Shown piece after piece: positions 19,866 through 48,887 of a DNA stretch of 64,000 bases. The notes beneath the pieces were generated by a model. It ran no database searches and was not told the DNA's origin. It worked only from the letters and a program-made list of their open reading frames with translations. The DNA comes from Amorphochlora amoebiformis (taxonomy: Eukaryota; Cercozoa; Chlorarachniophyceae), in the NCBI GenBank assembly GCA_054601695.1, contig BAAHQB010000106.1:1-64000 (forward strand), in the 5' to 3' direction. Every line of letters starts with the position of its first letter. Position 1 is the first letter of the stretch. A program made the translations under genes and the position numbers.

Positions 19866-21266
19866 CTAGAATGTATAAACAACTGGAGTTCGGGTTTGGA
19901 TTCGGGTTAACGTTAGCAATACCGGCCCCTCCACAACGATCGAGCCCCTTGACCCATCGTAACCTTCACGTACTGCTGTCTCTTTCTTGGAGGACTTGGA
20001 GCTTTGTACTCCTAGGTCCTTCGCATCCTCTCTCCTCCTTTTCCGCGTGCTAACCATTCCACTTCGTGCCACGTTAGTGTCTAAATCCATCTCTTTGCTG
20101 CCAGAGGACATGTGCGAAGTATTTCTGTTGATAGAGTTACTGCTGTCTGCGTACCAGTGTTTGCATAAGTCGTTCCGGATGAAGTGCTTCTGAATCTGGC
20201 CGATATACCGCTTGGTGGACAGGATCCTCTTTCGCAGCTCTCGCTGGCCCTCTTCGATAGCGAGGCAAATGTAGGGGTTGGAAAGACTTATCGACTTGGC
20301 CGATATGCTGTTGACATTCTTGGCGTTGATATCCGCACCGAAACTCACGAGAAGCTTGACAGTTTCCCGATCGCTAGTCACCACCAGCGGTGTGCTGTCG
20401 TAGTTGTCCACCGAGTTAACATCGGCACCCTTCTCCAGTAGGAACGTGATGATATCCAAGTGCCCGTAACAGCTTGCTACATGTAAAGGTTTCGATCCCA
20501 GAATGTCCTTGGCCTCGATATCCGCGTTTCGGACCTCAGTTAGGCGCCTAACCAGTCTCAGGTTGCCATCAACACAGGCGGTGTGGATAGTGGGAATACC
20601 CTTGATCCCGATCGCCCTAAGCTCGGCGTCGATGATGGGCTCGTCGCGCCGTCCCTCGCCCTCAAACATTTTCTTCGCCAAGACGGTGTGCTCCTGCTCG
20701 TTCTCGTTGATATCGTCGAGAGTCGCCTTGTCCTTGGCGCTGGGGCCCAAAATGTATTTGGGCTTAGGATCCATATCCATGTAGTCCATCGCAACATTGG
20801 CCTTAGCCTCCGCGGCCGACTGGTTGCTCAAGATGCGCGAACCTATGACGGCTTGCGAGAAGAGATGAGATGTACTGGGTGCACCGCTTCTCGAGAGCCC
20901 ATAGGGTGGCTGTGAGTTTTGCCCCTGCATGAACTCATATAGGCTCCCCTGCTCCTCGTCGCCCGGCATCCCTAAACCCCCATCTCCGTTTCCCGATGAT
21001 ATTTTGAACGAATCCACCGTATTACCATCGAGGAAGAGATCATTCGGGGAGTGGTAAAAGTTGGTGGACTCATTCTCGTTGCCCATGCTCGGTAGCGCTA
21101 AACCCCCGCTTCCCCCCGCACCCCCCACCCCACTGCTCCCGGTTAGATTGGGCGACACGTTGGGAGATGCTACGTTGAGGTTCTGGTGGGCTTGTGATAG
21201 GGATGAAGTCATGCTTAGAGACTCCACGGTGTCTGATTTCCCCGAGAAGAAAGGCGAGATTGACAT
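19866..21266 (-). CDS. Ankyrin-repeat protein with nuclear-type basic motif
   Basis: Single open frame of 466 residues, ATG at 21266 (preceded by an in-frame TAG 27 bases upstream) and stop at 19866. Residues 1-170 are a Ser/Gly/Asn-rich, probably disordered tail. About 180-222 is an acidic helical linker. About 226-317 holds three ankyrin repeats; the second, with [20 protein letters not shown] and EKGADVN, is canonical. The third contains [16 protein letters not shown]. Residues 330-370 are helical, and the C-terminal tail carries a basic cluster (TRKRRRED, near 407-414) that could be a nuclear import signal. Ankyrin repeats bind proteins, so a nuclear scaffold or regulator is likely, but no specific family was recognised. 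The last 20 residues may be read-through of an intron. The gene is divergent from the PI3K-adaptor-like gene. Confidence 0.8.
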   Translation of the reverse strand: MSISPFFSGKSDTVESLSMTSSLSQAHQNLNVASPNVSPNLTGSSGVGGAGGSGGLALPSMGNENESTNFYHSPNDLFLDGNTVDSFKISSGNGDGGLGMPGDEEQGSLYEFMQGQNSQPPYGLSRSGAPSTSHLFSQAVIGSRILSNQSAAEAKANVAMDYMDMDPKPKYILGPSAKDKATLDDINENEQEHTVLAKKMFEGEGRRDEPIIDAELRAIGIKGIPTIHTACVDGNLRLVRRLTEVRNADIEAKDILGSKPLHVASCYGHLDIITFLLEKGADVNSVDNYDSTPLVVTSDRETVKLLVSFGADINAKNVNSISAKSISLSNPYICLAIEEGQRELRKRILSTKRYIGQIQKHFIRNDLCKHWYADSSNSINRNTSHMSSGSKEMDLDTNVARSGMVSTRKRRREDAKDLGVQSSKSSKKETAVREGYDGSRGSIVVEGPVLLTLTRIQTRTPVVYTF

Positions 21267-21966
21267 GAGAGCGGGAGAAGCCCTCCGCGTCGCCTACTCC
21301 TGAGCGATACCATGACACAACAGAGTTTTGAAATCGCGCGTGGCAGATAGACAAATCATTTAAGTTTATAAGTTGTGCTGTTATGGCTACCTCTCGCCGA
21401 GCAGGCCTATTACTGGGCTCCTCTTCACACCCGAAATTCTGAAAACATACCCAGATTTCACTACATGAATTCCATCCCACTCGAAACCAGAGCAATGAAT
21501 GGTTTACACGATATGTTAAAAAATAAATCCCAAGGTCGAAAAAGGACGTGGTTGGCAGTGTTTGTGTACCGATGGGCGAATAAGTAAGACGCTTCCGCCC
21601 GGGCAAGAACTCACACCGGAGAATTAACCGATAAATTAAGTTCATCATTATTGTATCAATGGGTCGATATGAGTATAATTAAAAATTACTATCGATATAT
21701 TCTATTACTTATATTTGTATATTAGTGGATAGATATCTTGAATGTGGAAACTGAAAACTCCATACAGAAATTACCCCCGACTGAGCTGTTCGACCGGACA
21801 CAAGAAACTAAGAAGGACAACCAGGGGGGCCGAGGGGGCTCAACTGAGAGAAAACCTTCAAGATGTCAAATGTACGCCACTGGTTTTAATCTCCAAGTGT
21901 GTTTTATATCTGTTTTTCCTCCAGAGGAGGCTCCAGGGGAAGCACCAAAACAAAAAATTCATTCTG
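21267..21966. promoter_or_regulatory. Divergent intergenic region (candidate bidirectional promoter)
   Basis: About 700 bases separate the start codons of the minus-strand ankyrin gene and the plus-strand PI3K-adaptor-like gene. The region is unique and lacks (TA)n. A CTTTTTCCTCCAG acceptor-like site just before 21930 suggests the + strand mRNA has an untranslated first exon upstream. No defined promoter element was recognised. Confidence 0.4.
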
Positions 21967-26502
<4,536 letters not shown>

Positions 26503-26539
26503 AGTACGTACGGGTTATTCTACATGCCACGAGTGTTCC

Positions 26540-27130
26540 TTTGGATGCAGATGCCAGTCTACTAGGTCTAATGGACACCAATTTACTAGATTTACTATGA
26601 TCCAATGTAAGATTTAATCTAATGAATTACTAGCCAGTGACCACGATACCAGACATACCGTACATTTGTCATGACTAGATGATTTAGCTAGTGTATCTAT
26701 AGTGAGTGCATCTATTTCATGTCACTAGATCTAGTAGATGTAATGTCTCAGAACGTATATCATGTACTACATCTAGTCGATCGTGACATGTATCTTCTAG
26801 ATCTTGTCGAATAGTAGCTCTCTCTAGTCTCTAGAGCTATATCCTAGATATCTACTAGATCTAGTAGATCAGTCTAGGTATCTATCTAGTTTATGTTAAA
26901 AGTATATATTCGTTCAATGAATAACCTCTAGAACTTAGATAACTCCATAGTAAACATAACTATTGTTAAATACACTAGATATATATGTACAATGACTGGA
27001 TACAATGCTTACCGAGATAAGATCGAATTTGAATTTTCTAATTTGTACTATTGGACCGTAGTACTATAACTATGATATATGTACCAGGTTGGGTATAATT
27101 CTAGATTTAGATGCTGCTAGACCAAATTAA
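26540..27130. repeat. CTAG-rich island 3, downstream of the p101-like gene
   Basis: The densest of the islands: about 20 CTAG words in 590 bases, many as overlapping palindromes such as CTAGATCTAGTAGATC and ATCTACTAGATCTAGTAGAT. It begins about 40 bases after the stop codon. No open frame. Confidence 0.8.
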
Positions 27131-27518
27131 TTACCTTGTCATTCGTACCTCCCATGACCCGTGGCCAAATGTACATTTCAGCCGGTACATTCCAGTATTT
27201 GATAAGTATTCCCATCGTTCGAAGGTTAATTTCCCGCACGCGCTCTTTATTCCGAATTCTATTCTGGAGTTCAAGTCACCATGATTCGGTATCTAGTGTG
27301 TATCGCCCGGAGACCTGACGCCCATCGCTGCAGCGCCAGGGCCCGTCCTTGGTGTGGGAACTGTTAACCCTTTAATATCGACTCATTATCCGGATACTGA
27401 CCGGTAATATCGGATTTTCGCTGATGCAATGTTGTAGATATGCAGATATCCACCATCAATATCCACCTAGGTCATTCTGGATGACTAACTCTGTCATTCA
27501 CAGTGACATCCCCGGAGA

Positions 27519-37886
<10,368 letters not shown>

Positions 37887-37969
37887 GTAAAGAATATATG
37901 GGTTTATATATATATATATGTGTATGTATATTATATATATATATAAATATATATATATTATATATATAC

Positions 37970-38001
<32 letters not shown>

Positions 38002-38124
38002 TATATATAGATATATATATATATATATAATTGTACATAGATATAGGTATCTGTGTTTGTGTGTGGTTGGGGAGATGGAGGGGAAGAAAAGGGGGTAGTG
38101 TGTATATAAATATGTGTATATATG

Positions 38125-38161
<37 letters not shown>

Positions 38162-38261
38162 TATATATGTCTGTATATATTTGAACATATAGATATATGT
38201 GTGTGTGTTTGTGTGTGTGTGTGTACGTGCTTATGACATAAATATATACACATATATATAC

Positions 38262-38292
<31 letters not shown>

Positions 38293-38304
38293 TAAATGTA
38301 TATT

Positions 38305-38353
<49 letters not shown>

Positions 38354-38365
38354 ACATACATATGC

Positions 38366-38398
<33 letters not shown>

Positions 38399-38486
38399 TA
38401 TATGTTGTTGCAGGGCTATATCAATGGATATATATATATATACATATATATATATATCATATACTTTATATTTATATATATTATTA

Positions 38487-38544
<58 letters not shown>

Positions 38545-38630
38545 AGTGTGTGACTTTGTGTGTATTGTTTTAAATGTATTTATATCTGTGTACGTATGTA
38601 CTTGTATCTATTTGTACGTGTAAATGAATT

Positions 38631-38700
<70 letters not shown>

Positions 38701-38711
38701 TTTGTGTATAT

Positions 38712-38742
<31 letters not shown>

Positions 38743-38853
38743 GTAAATTATTACATATCATATGTGAATATGAATTTGAAAACACATAAAAACATACATA
38801 TACACATACATACATATATATGTATATATATATATATACATATATATATGTAA

Positions 38854-38902
<49 letters not shown>

Positions 38903-38993
38903 GTATATATATATACATATACATATGTGTATAGATGTATATATTGATACATGAAAGGCTATGAGTGGATATATATACATCTAGTACATATAT

Positions 38994-39039
<46 letters not shown>

Positions 39040-39151
39040 AATATAAATAGAAAAATATATATATAAATATATATTTATATCTATGCATCTGTAGTCTACG
39101 TCATATATCACTCACACACACACATATATGTGTATATATATCTAGTATATG

Positions 39152-39190
<39 letters not shown>

Positions 39191-39278
39191 TTTTTTTTTT
39201 ATTATATTTTACATACAAACATACGTATATATTATATAATTAGAATACATACACATATACATACAGAGATTGTATCTA

Positions 39279-39355
<77 letters not shown>
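37887..39355. repeat. (TA)n-dominated region after the last recognised zinc-finger exon
   Basis: Alternating TA with (GT)n at 38197-38222 and 38675-38700. A possible acceptor TGTTGTTGCAG at 38413 enters in the right phase (GYINGY...) but then runs into TA-derived codons, so a terminal exon there is only a possibility. Confidence 0.8.
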
Positions 39356-39359
<4 letters not shown>

Positions 39360-39960
39360 GGCAATCAAGTCATCGACGTGAATTTCTAGAATTAATTTCC
39401 CATACACTCTAGACACTCTAAACGCGTAAGCCGCTGTATGCTAAGCAAGTTGGATGACCATCATGATATCTAAGTACTAGCTATTACCCAGATACTATAT
39501 AGCCCAGACCCAATAGTACTAATAGTAGTAGACTAGAGTAGGCCTAGCTTGATTAAGTCTGGTAAGTAATTCTCGTGTTTTCCATCTAGACTAAGAGTAC
39601 ATTTATATATATAGTATACTTGTTAATCTAAGATACACACCCAGTCTAGTATACATTGACTGGAAAGTAGAAAGTCTAAATTTCAAAGGAATAACTTGAG
39701 CTATAATCTAACGTTATCTAGATTATGCTAGTATGCACCTCCGAACGCCTTTGGATCTAGCCAGCAGCTGTCTTTAAAAATAATTTCAACCCGGAGTTCG
39801 AGTATGGACTATCCAGAATGTGCGATCAATTCCTTCTTCACCTAGTCGGTGAATCTTGACCTGGGATAACCCCCTCCCCTGACGACCGAGGAAAACCTGA
39901 CCTAAAAATCACCTAAATTTCCTCTTACTAGTCTTAAGCGTCTAACGATGGCCGACTTTT
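39360..39960. repeat. CTAG-rich island 4, downstream of the zinc-finger gene
   Basis: Unique sequence with about ten CTAG words, mostly at 39385-39750 (GACTAGAGTAGGCCTAGCTT, CATCTAGACTAAG, GTCTAGTATAC). No open frame. Confidence 0.65.
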
Positions 39961-40029
39961 CCGATTATATCCGGGCTCATGCAAGGTTCCACGTACTGGG
40001 GCATTGATAATCCATTTCCCTCGTGTATC

Positions 40030-40055
40030 GCAGTGCCTGATCAATGTATAATATA

Positions 40056-40102
<47 letters not shown>

Positions 40103-40271
40103 TACAATGTAGATTATTTTAAGTGTATTTTGATGTACAAAAAACGATACATACACAAAAGCATATGCTACTATACGCACATGCACATATTTAAATATAC
40201 ACACACACACATATATGTATGCATATGTATATATATATATATATGTATATACATACACACACACACATATA

Positions 40272-40318
<47 letters not shown>

Positions 40319-40470
40319 TAAATTATATCATACACACAGACACACACAGACACACACAGACACACACACAGACACACACACACACACACACATATATATA
40401 TTTATATATATATATTTATAATTGTTTTTTTTTTACTGTGTCCTCCATCCTGGTCGAACAATCGCGGCTG

Positions 40471-40501
<31 letters not shown>

Positions 40502-40513
40502 CATATATATTTA

Positions 40514-40580
<67 letters not shown>

Positions 40581-40590
40581 CACATATTCA
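40030..40590. repeat. (TA)n with (CA)n / CACACAGA run
   Basis: Alternating TA with an imperfect (CACACAGA)n to (CA)n run at about 40335-40392. No gene. Confidence 0.9.
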
Positions 40591-40599
40591 AAATAAAAA

Positions 40600-40765
40600 G
40601 GACAGGCAAAAAGAGCATCAGTTTAGGTTCCGAAACGATAGGCAAACAGCATCAATTTGGGTTCCGAAAGGATAGGCAAAATAGCATCAGTTTAGGTTCC
40701 AAAGTGTAGCCAAAATAGCATCAGTCTGGGTTCCGAAAGGATAGCCAAACAAACATCAAGTTAGG
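40600..40765. repeat. Short tandem repeat of about 35 bp, four to five copies
   Basis: Units containing AGCATCAGTTTAGGTTCCGA and GATAGGCAAA recur, with variants AATTTGGG and GTCTGGG. No coding sense. Confidence 0.85.
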
Positions 40766-40799
40766 TGTATATACCAACTCACACACGCAATAATATCGA

Positions 40800-40868
40800 T
40801 ATTACATAACCACACAATATACATAATGTATATTATATATATATATATATGTATATGTTATATGATAT

Positions 40869-40907
<39 letters not shown>

Positions 40908-40984
40908 TATATATACATATATACATACTAACGTAACCTGTGAGTATTACCTCAAGAGACACGTGCTTAAAGGATTTCCTGAGG

Positions 40985-41026
<42 letters not shown>

Positions 41027-41046
41027 TAATGAAAGAGAATAAGTAC

Positions 41047-41088
<42 letters not shown>

Positions 41089-41760
41089 CAAGATATACTG
41101 AGGGAGAGTTCTCAAGGGTCCCAACCTAGCATCTCGAGAGAGGTCTCAAGATATTTAGAAGGGTCTAAGATCTCGAAGGAACCTCAAGAGGCTCTCTCGG
41201 TATCAAACAGTTGGATTGGAGATTCTTGGAGAGGCGTATGAGAGCGAGAGAAGTCTCAGGGATGTCTCAGAGATTCTCGTTGTGTGTGGATTTTGATGTT
41301 TAGAGTAGGGTGTTTTTGTGTGTGTGTGTGTGTGTTTTTGTGTGTGTGTGTGTAGGCTTACTCTCGCCTAATCCCGTGATCTGCTACTTGTAGTCCTTTG
41401 TTTTCCACTTCTTCTAGAATAAGTTCGGCTCCCTAATATTACCCAAAGACGTTATTTCGGTGTATAGATAGGTTGAATGTACACGAATAAATAGTATATA
41501 TATATATATATATTATATCTAATATGTACTAAATCTCAAGACATACATAGAAACACATGTTTAAGACACACATACAAACACGCACATATACATATACACA
41601 TATACACAGACATATACATATACGCACACACCCAACTATATATATATATATATGTGTATATATATTTATATATATATACATATTATATACATACGCATAC
41701 AGATACACTAGATATATGAACACATTTAATCGCTATGTGACCTTCCGCGAGACCATATAA
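40800..41760. other. (TA)n, unique and (GT)n sequence without a gene
   Basis: (TA)n at 40825-41090 encloses a unique island at 40925-40988. 41095-41280 has recurring TCTCAAG/TCTCGA words. A (GT)n run lies at about 41317-41353. The remainder is unique with a (CA/TA)n part at 41560-41690. Open frames are short and unsupported. Confidence 0.6.
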
Positions 41761-41792
41761 GCTACGGTGCAATACGAGAACGTCTTAGCCGC

Positions 41793-42645
41793 CATCTTGA
41801 CCTCTAATGTAATTTATCACATATAAACCATCTTATACCTATATCTAAATGATATATCACATCATCTTGACCTCTAATGTAATTTATCACATATAAACCA
41901 TCCTATATACCTACATCTAAATGATATATATCATCATCATAACCTCTAATGTAATTTGTCACATAAACCACCCTATATACCTATATTTAAATGATATATC
42001 ACATCATCATAACCTCTAATGTAATTTGTCACATAAACCACGCTATATACCTATATTTAAATGATATATCACATCATCATAACCTCTAATGTAATTTGTC
42101 ACATAAACCACCCTATATACCTGTATTTAAATATGATATATATCACATCATCATAACCTCTAATGTAATTTGTCACATAAGCCACCCTACATACCTATAT
42201 TTAAATGATATATATCACATCATCATAACCTCTAATGTAATTTGTCACATATAAACCACCCTATATACCTATATTTAAATGATATATATCACATCATCAT
42301 AACCTCTAATGTAATTTATCACATATAAACCACCCTATATACCTATATTTAAATGATATATATCACATCATCATAACCTCTAATGTAATTTGTCACATAA
42401 GCCACCCTATATACCTATATTTAAATGATATATATCACATCATCATAACCTCTAATGTAATTTATCACATATAAACCACCCTATATACCTATATTTAAAT
42501 GATATATATCACATCATCATAACCTCTAATGTAATTTGTCACATAAGCCACCCTATATACCTATATTTAAATGATATATATCACATCATCATAACCTCTA
42601 ATGTAATTTTTCACATAAGCCACCCTATATACCTATATTCAAATG
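41793..42645. repeat. Satellite-like tandem array, 70-75 bp unit, about 12 copies
   Basis: Each unit contains AACCTCTAATGTAATTTGTC, ACATAAACCACCCTATATAC and TATTTAAATGATATAT(AT)CAC. Neighbouring units differ at a few positions, for example GTCACATAAGCC against ATCACATATAAACC. The alternation of these two variants suggests a higher-order dimer. The first copies (TTGACC instead of TAACC) are the most diverged, and the array ends at about 42645. Confidence 0.9.
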
Positions 42646-42734
42646 ATATATCACATGAAAATCCTCATAAGCTTCATATCTACATGTATTTACGCCTACT
42701 GTCATTTTAACTCAAAAGCCAACACACCAAGATC

Positions 42735-42985
42735 GGAACATATATGTCACATATGTACATCTCAACCCATTGTATCATATATCACAACAAGAAGGATACC
42801 TATATCTAAACATATATATCATCACATATGTACATCTCAACCAAATGGTATCATGTATCATATTTTACAACAAAGTTACCTGCACATCGAAACATATATC
42901 ATCACATATGTACATCTCATCGAATAGTATCCTATCATATATCGTATTTACAACAAGGTTACCTAGATCTAAGACATATATGTGT
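42735..42985. repeat. Second tandem repeat, about 80-bp unit, three copies
   Basis: CACATATGTACATCTCA(A/T)C occurs at about 42747, 42823 and 42903, each followed by a degenerate GTATCATATATC...ACAACAAGGTTACCT segment. It lies directly after the 70-75 bp array but is different in sequence. Confidence 0.8.
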
Positions 42986-43004
42986 ATATATATATATGTG
43001 GATG

Positions 43005-44599
<1,595 letters not shown>

Positions 44600-44603
<4 letters not shown>

Positions 44604-44651
44604 CATCTATTAGCAGATATTATGTAACGTTACTAGCTAATGGTTTCTGGA

Positions 44652-44715
<64 letters not shown>

Positions 44716-44787
44716 TTTTTATGTACATCTATGATTAGCAGATATGATGTAACTTTACCTGGCAAATGTTTTCTTTTGACATATATG

Positions 44788-44845
<58 letters not shown>

Positions 44846-44945
44846 GTATACAAACACACATATATACACGTATATTTCTAGATGTATATCTATGATTAGC
44901 ATTTATGATGTAATGTTACCTGGCCAATGTGCTCTTTAGATCCTT
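44600..44945. repeat. Three dispersed copies of a 55-bp unique segment separated by (TA)n
   Basis: Copies at about 44600-44650, 44725-44785 and 44883-44940 share ACATCTATGATTAGCAGATA, GATGTAA and TTACCTGGC(A/C)AATG words. The spacers are (TA)n runs, so the real unit is a 140-155 base tandem repeat containing a microsatellite. Confidence 0.8.
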
Positions 44946-44954
44946 ATCTCCTGG

Positions 44955-44994
<40 letters not shown>

Positions 44995-45174
44995 TTATAA
45001 ATATATTATATATATATATATGTATGTATGTATATATATATATATATATATATGTAAGTACGTCTTCATACGTACATACATATCATACGGACGTACATAC
45101 AAAATACACTCACATATAACTATATATATATATGTTATATATGTAAGTATTATACATACCTGAATTAAGAAAGA

Positions 45175-45244
45175 AGTCTAATACTGCAGGGTTGACACGT
45201 GCGTCGTCTTCGAATACCATACAATATCTAATACATTATATATA

Positions 45245-45276
<32 letters not shown>

Positions 45277-45302
45277 TAAAATTACACACACACATATATA
45301 TA

Positions 45303-45372
<70 letters not shown>

Positions 45373-45429
45373 CAAATATATTTATAAATCATATTCTATT
45401 CCACACATCACATTCATGTATGAATAGCA

Positions 45430-45471
<42 letters not shown>

Positions 45472-45519
45472 CACCAAAAAAAAAAAAGAGAAAAAAATAA
45501 AAAAATAGCAAAAAACGAT

Positions 45520-45595
<76 letters not shown>

Positions 45596-45660
45596 TCTAA
45601 GTCTAGTACAAGGTTGTCACACGTGCGTCGTCTTCGAATACCATACAAAATCTAACTACA
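45175..45660. repeat. Duplicated segment of about 60 bp flanking (TA)n
   Basis: CACGTGCGTCGTCTTCGAAT plus ACCATACAA(A/T)ATCTAA occurs at about 45198 and again at about 45621, with (TA)n and an A-rich stretch between them. Confidence 0.85.
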
Positions 45661-45731
45661 CTATAAGTGTATGTATATAAATATATTATATACACACATA
45701 TATATATATATATATATGAATATATATATGA

Positions 45732-45765
<34 letters not shown>

Positions 45766-45957
45766 TATATTATATATATATGTATAATATACATATATAT
45801 TAATACCTAAACTCCTTACTGAGAAAATCTCGTAAGATCGCGACCTATACAATGTATATATATATTTAATATACACATACCTTTAGAGCCTGCGATATTA
45901 TCTTTGATGCAGGTTCTTATACATGATTCATATGGGTATCATTAGCAATATCAGGAT

Positions 45958-45998
45958 CCTTTCTCTCTCATCTCTCACTCTCTCTTTTTCTCTCTTTA

Positions 45999-46034
<36 letters not shown>

Positions 46035-46175
46035 ACTCTTTCTCTCTCTCTCTCTCTCTTCCTTGTCTCCTAACGACACCCTTTCTCTCTCTTTCGTCTC
46101 GTTCTCACATCCTCACTACTCTCTCTGTATCTCTATAATTCCCCTTTCTCTCCTCTCCTTTCTCTTCTCGCCTAT
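45958..46175. repeat. CT-rich polypyrimidine tract
   Basis: About 200 bases of TCTCTCTTTCTC-type sequence on the + strand, ending in CCTTTCTCTCCTCTCC. Low-complexity Ser/Leu frames only. Confidence 0.85.
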
Positions 46176-46199
46176 ATCACGTAGGCGTATGATTGTTAT

Positions 46200-46540
46200 C
46201 GTTTTTGGGGTTAGGGGCGTAGAAAAGCTGTTTTTATTTGTATTAAATTGCATTATCGTGAACTAGTTATTATATGGAGGTGCTCACAGCCGAGCTCTGT
46301 TTTAAAATGTATTGTTGTTTATATTGTATTTGTTGAATTATATTGTATTGTTGTATTATACTGCGTTATTGTATTATATTGCATTATTATTGTGTGAATA
46401 GTTAGTTTACATGGGATAGCTCACAGCCGAGCTCGCCGTTGGTCATAATTTCACATTTCTGGAAAGAACACTTGACTTATCAATATGCGTTCGAAGGATA
46501 TTAATTTTCAACATATATATATGTATATATATACATTTTT
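46200..46540. other. Unique region with a repeated word
   Basis: GCTCACAGCCGAGCTC occurs at about 46280 and 46420, separated by degenerate ATTGTATT(G/A)TTGTATTATA repeats. No gene recognised. Confidence 0.6.
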
Positions 46541-46542
46541 AT

Positions 46543-46665
46543 ATGCGGAAAACAAAGCCAGTCGTTGGAATATGTGAATGTATGTACAATTGGCGGGTAT
46601 GTAAACCTTCTTGCACTGGTGGGAGTTCCGAATACTGTCCATGTCAACGTTATCCGGGCTTATAT
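46543..46665 (+). CDS. Possible cysteine-rich exon, weak
   Basis: A short frame between (TA)n blocks reads [18 protein letters not shown] followed by [15 protein letters not shown]: six cysteines in about 25 residues with spacing C-x-C-x6-C-x3-C-x8-C-x-C. The density is striking for intergenic DNA. No splice partner was identified and the frame runs into TA codons. It could be an orphan exon or chance. Confidence 0.15.
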
Positions 46666-46668
46666 ATA

Positions 46669-46669
<1 letters not shown>

Positions 46670-46735
<66 letters not shown>

Positions 46736-46769
46736 TATAGAAAAATATAGATATGTATGTATAATATAT

Positions 46770-46828
<59 letters not shown>

Positions 46829-46906
46829 TCATATATATGTATATATGTACATATATACATGTACGTGTATTTAGTTAGTTAGATATGTAGATGTGTAATA
46901 TTTATT

Positions 46907-46968
<62 letters not shown>

Positions 46969-47080
46969 TTGAATATCAGGTATGTGTGTATAAATATATA
47001 CATATTATACATTATATACGTATACGGTGTAGGTTTATGATTACCCCAGAGCCTCAAACATCGAATCCTCATATTCTACA

Positions 47081-47136
<56 letters not shown>

Positions 47137-47207
47137 GTAAGTATATACATTTATGTATACATTATATCATATATGTGTATATTCTATATATTATTTTTAC
47201 ATATAGT

Positions 47208-47243
<36 letters not shown>

Positions 47244-47382
47244 TATATTTCTATATAATATTTTATTTTTAAGACGTATTGATACATACATCTTGATGCA
47301 ATATTTGTGTTTATAATACACACATACATATATAAATATATATTTGTACATACATATATATATATATATACATATATATATG

Positions 47383-47424
<42 letters not shown>

Positions 47425-47494
47425 CAACGATAATAATGAACACGTCTAATGTTACAATACATACATACATTTTGATCCAATAACAGTATTAAAA

Positions 47495-47549
<55 letters not shown>

Positions 47550-47570
47550 AGCATTAATAGTACACATTTT
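46670..47570. repeat. (TA)n-dominated region
   Basis: Alternating TA with unique islands at 46840-46905, 47030-47080 and 47260-47330. No gene. Confidence 0.85.
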
Positions 47571-47624
47571 TTACCGGTAAGTCTAATATAATTAGTACGC
47601 AATACGTCGTGATGTTACATATGT

Positions 47625-47935
47625 ACCTAGGCTAATCGTTGACATACATGCACGTTAATGCGATACATGTAGTAATGCTAATCGTTGACGTACATGCATC
47701 TTGATGTGATACATGTAGTAATGCTAATCGTTGACATACATTAATCTTGGTGTGATACGTGTAGTAATGCTAATGATTGAAATACATGCATCTTGATGTG
47801 ATAAAAACATTAATACTAATCATTGTGCCAATGCTAATTATTGACATTGCACTTGATGTGATACACGTAGTAATGCTGACATACATGCATATTGATGTAA
47901 TATATGTAGTAATTAATGCTAATCGTTTGGTATAC
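47625..47935. repeat. 46-bp tandem repeat, about six to seven copies
   Basis: Unit GCTAATCGTTGACATACATG plus CATCTTGATGTGATACATGT and AGTAAT. The first three copies are regular; later ones are truncated or diverged. No coding sense. Confidence 0.85.
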
Positions 47936-48087
47936 ATATACATGTCGATATAAAAAGGTACCTATGCCCATCATTCTGAAATTCTCCGACACCATATTCT
48001 GAAATCCATATATATATATATATATATACACAAAACTATATATATATATATTATATATATATATATATATAAAGAAATATATACATA

Positions 48088-48158
<71 letters not shown>

Positions 48159-48247
48159 TACATACATATATACATACATATACATACACATATTAGTTTT
48201 ATCCCTAACCCTAAGGCTACGGTAAGTCGTTTAAGACACTACACATT

Positions 48248-48720
48248 CATCCAAGCCCGCTAAGCCTAAGCCTAAGCCTAAGCCTAAGCCTAAGCCTCTA
48301 AGCCTAAGCCTAAGCCGCTTAGCCGTAGGGACTTAGGCTTAGGGGCTTAGGCTTAGGCTTAGGGGCTTAGGCTTAGGCTTAGAGGCTTAAGCTTAGGGGC
48401 TTAAAGGCTTAGGCATAGAGGCTTAGGCCATGCCTAACCCCAAGCCTAAGCCTACTAAGCCTACTAAGCCTAAGCCCACTAAGCCTAAGCCTAAGCCTAC
48501 TGAGCCTAAGCCTAAGCATACTAAGCTTAAGCCTAAGCATACTAAGCCTAAACATACTAAGCCTAAACATACTAAGCCTAACCTAAGCCTAAGCCTAAGC
48601 CTAAACCTGAGCTTAAGCCTAAACCTAAGCCTAACCCAAAGCCTAAGCCTAAGCCAAAGCTATAGGCGCCGGCCGGAACCTAACCCTAAGCCCAAGCCTA
48701 TGCCAAAATCTAAGGGTAAG
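48248..48720. repeat. TTAGGC/GCCTAA-type array with two orientation switches
   Basis: The + strand first reads (GCCTAA)n (48260-48315), then switches to (TTAGGC)n and TTAGGGGC (about 48330-48427), then back to degenerate GCCTAA with ACTAAGCCT and CATACTAAG variants (48428-48660). This unit differs from the TTAGGG type elsewhere in the window. The Lys-Pro-rich open frame through it is a by-product. Confidence 0.85.
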
Positions 48721-48887
48721 ATTAGTCAACATAGATAGGTTCGAGGTAGTGTTAGGGTGTTGGGATAGGGTCACGATGGATGACATTGGGGATTCGAGAT
48801 AACGTTAGGGTTAGGATTCGAATTTAACCTTTCTGTCTTTCATCGTGATGATATATGATGCTATATCTTCTCGCAGCCTTCCTTGCA

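Noticed and set aside
20184-21648. Several frames on both strands overlapping the ankyrin gene and its 5' flank
   Set aside because: Shadows of the ankyrin gene, which alone has a recognisable fold and the longest frame; the frame at 21070-21648 overlaps its 5' region without a domain.
41793-42645. CRISPR-like appearance of the regularly spaced repeat
   Set aside because: The units are contiguous and vary throughout, with no unique spacers, and the DNA is eukaryotic. It is an ordinary tandem satellite.
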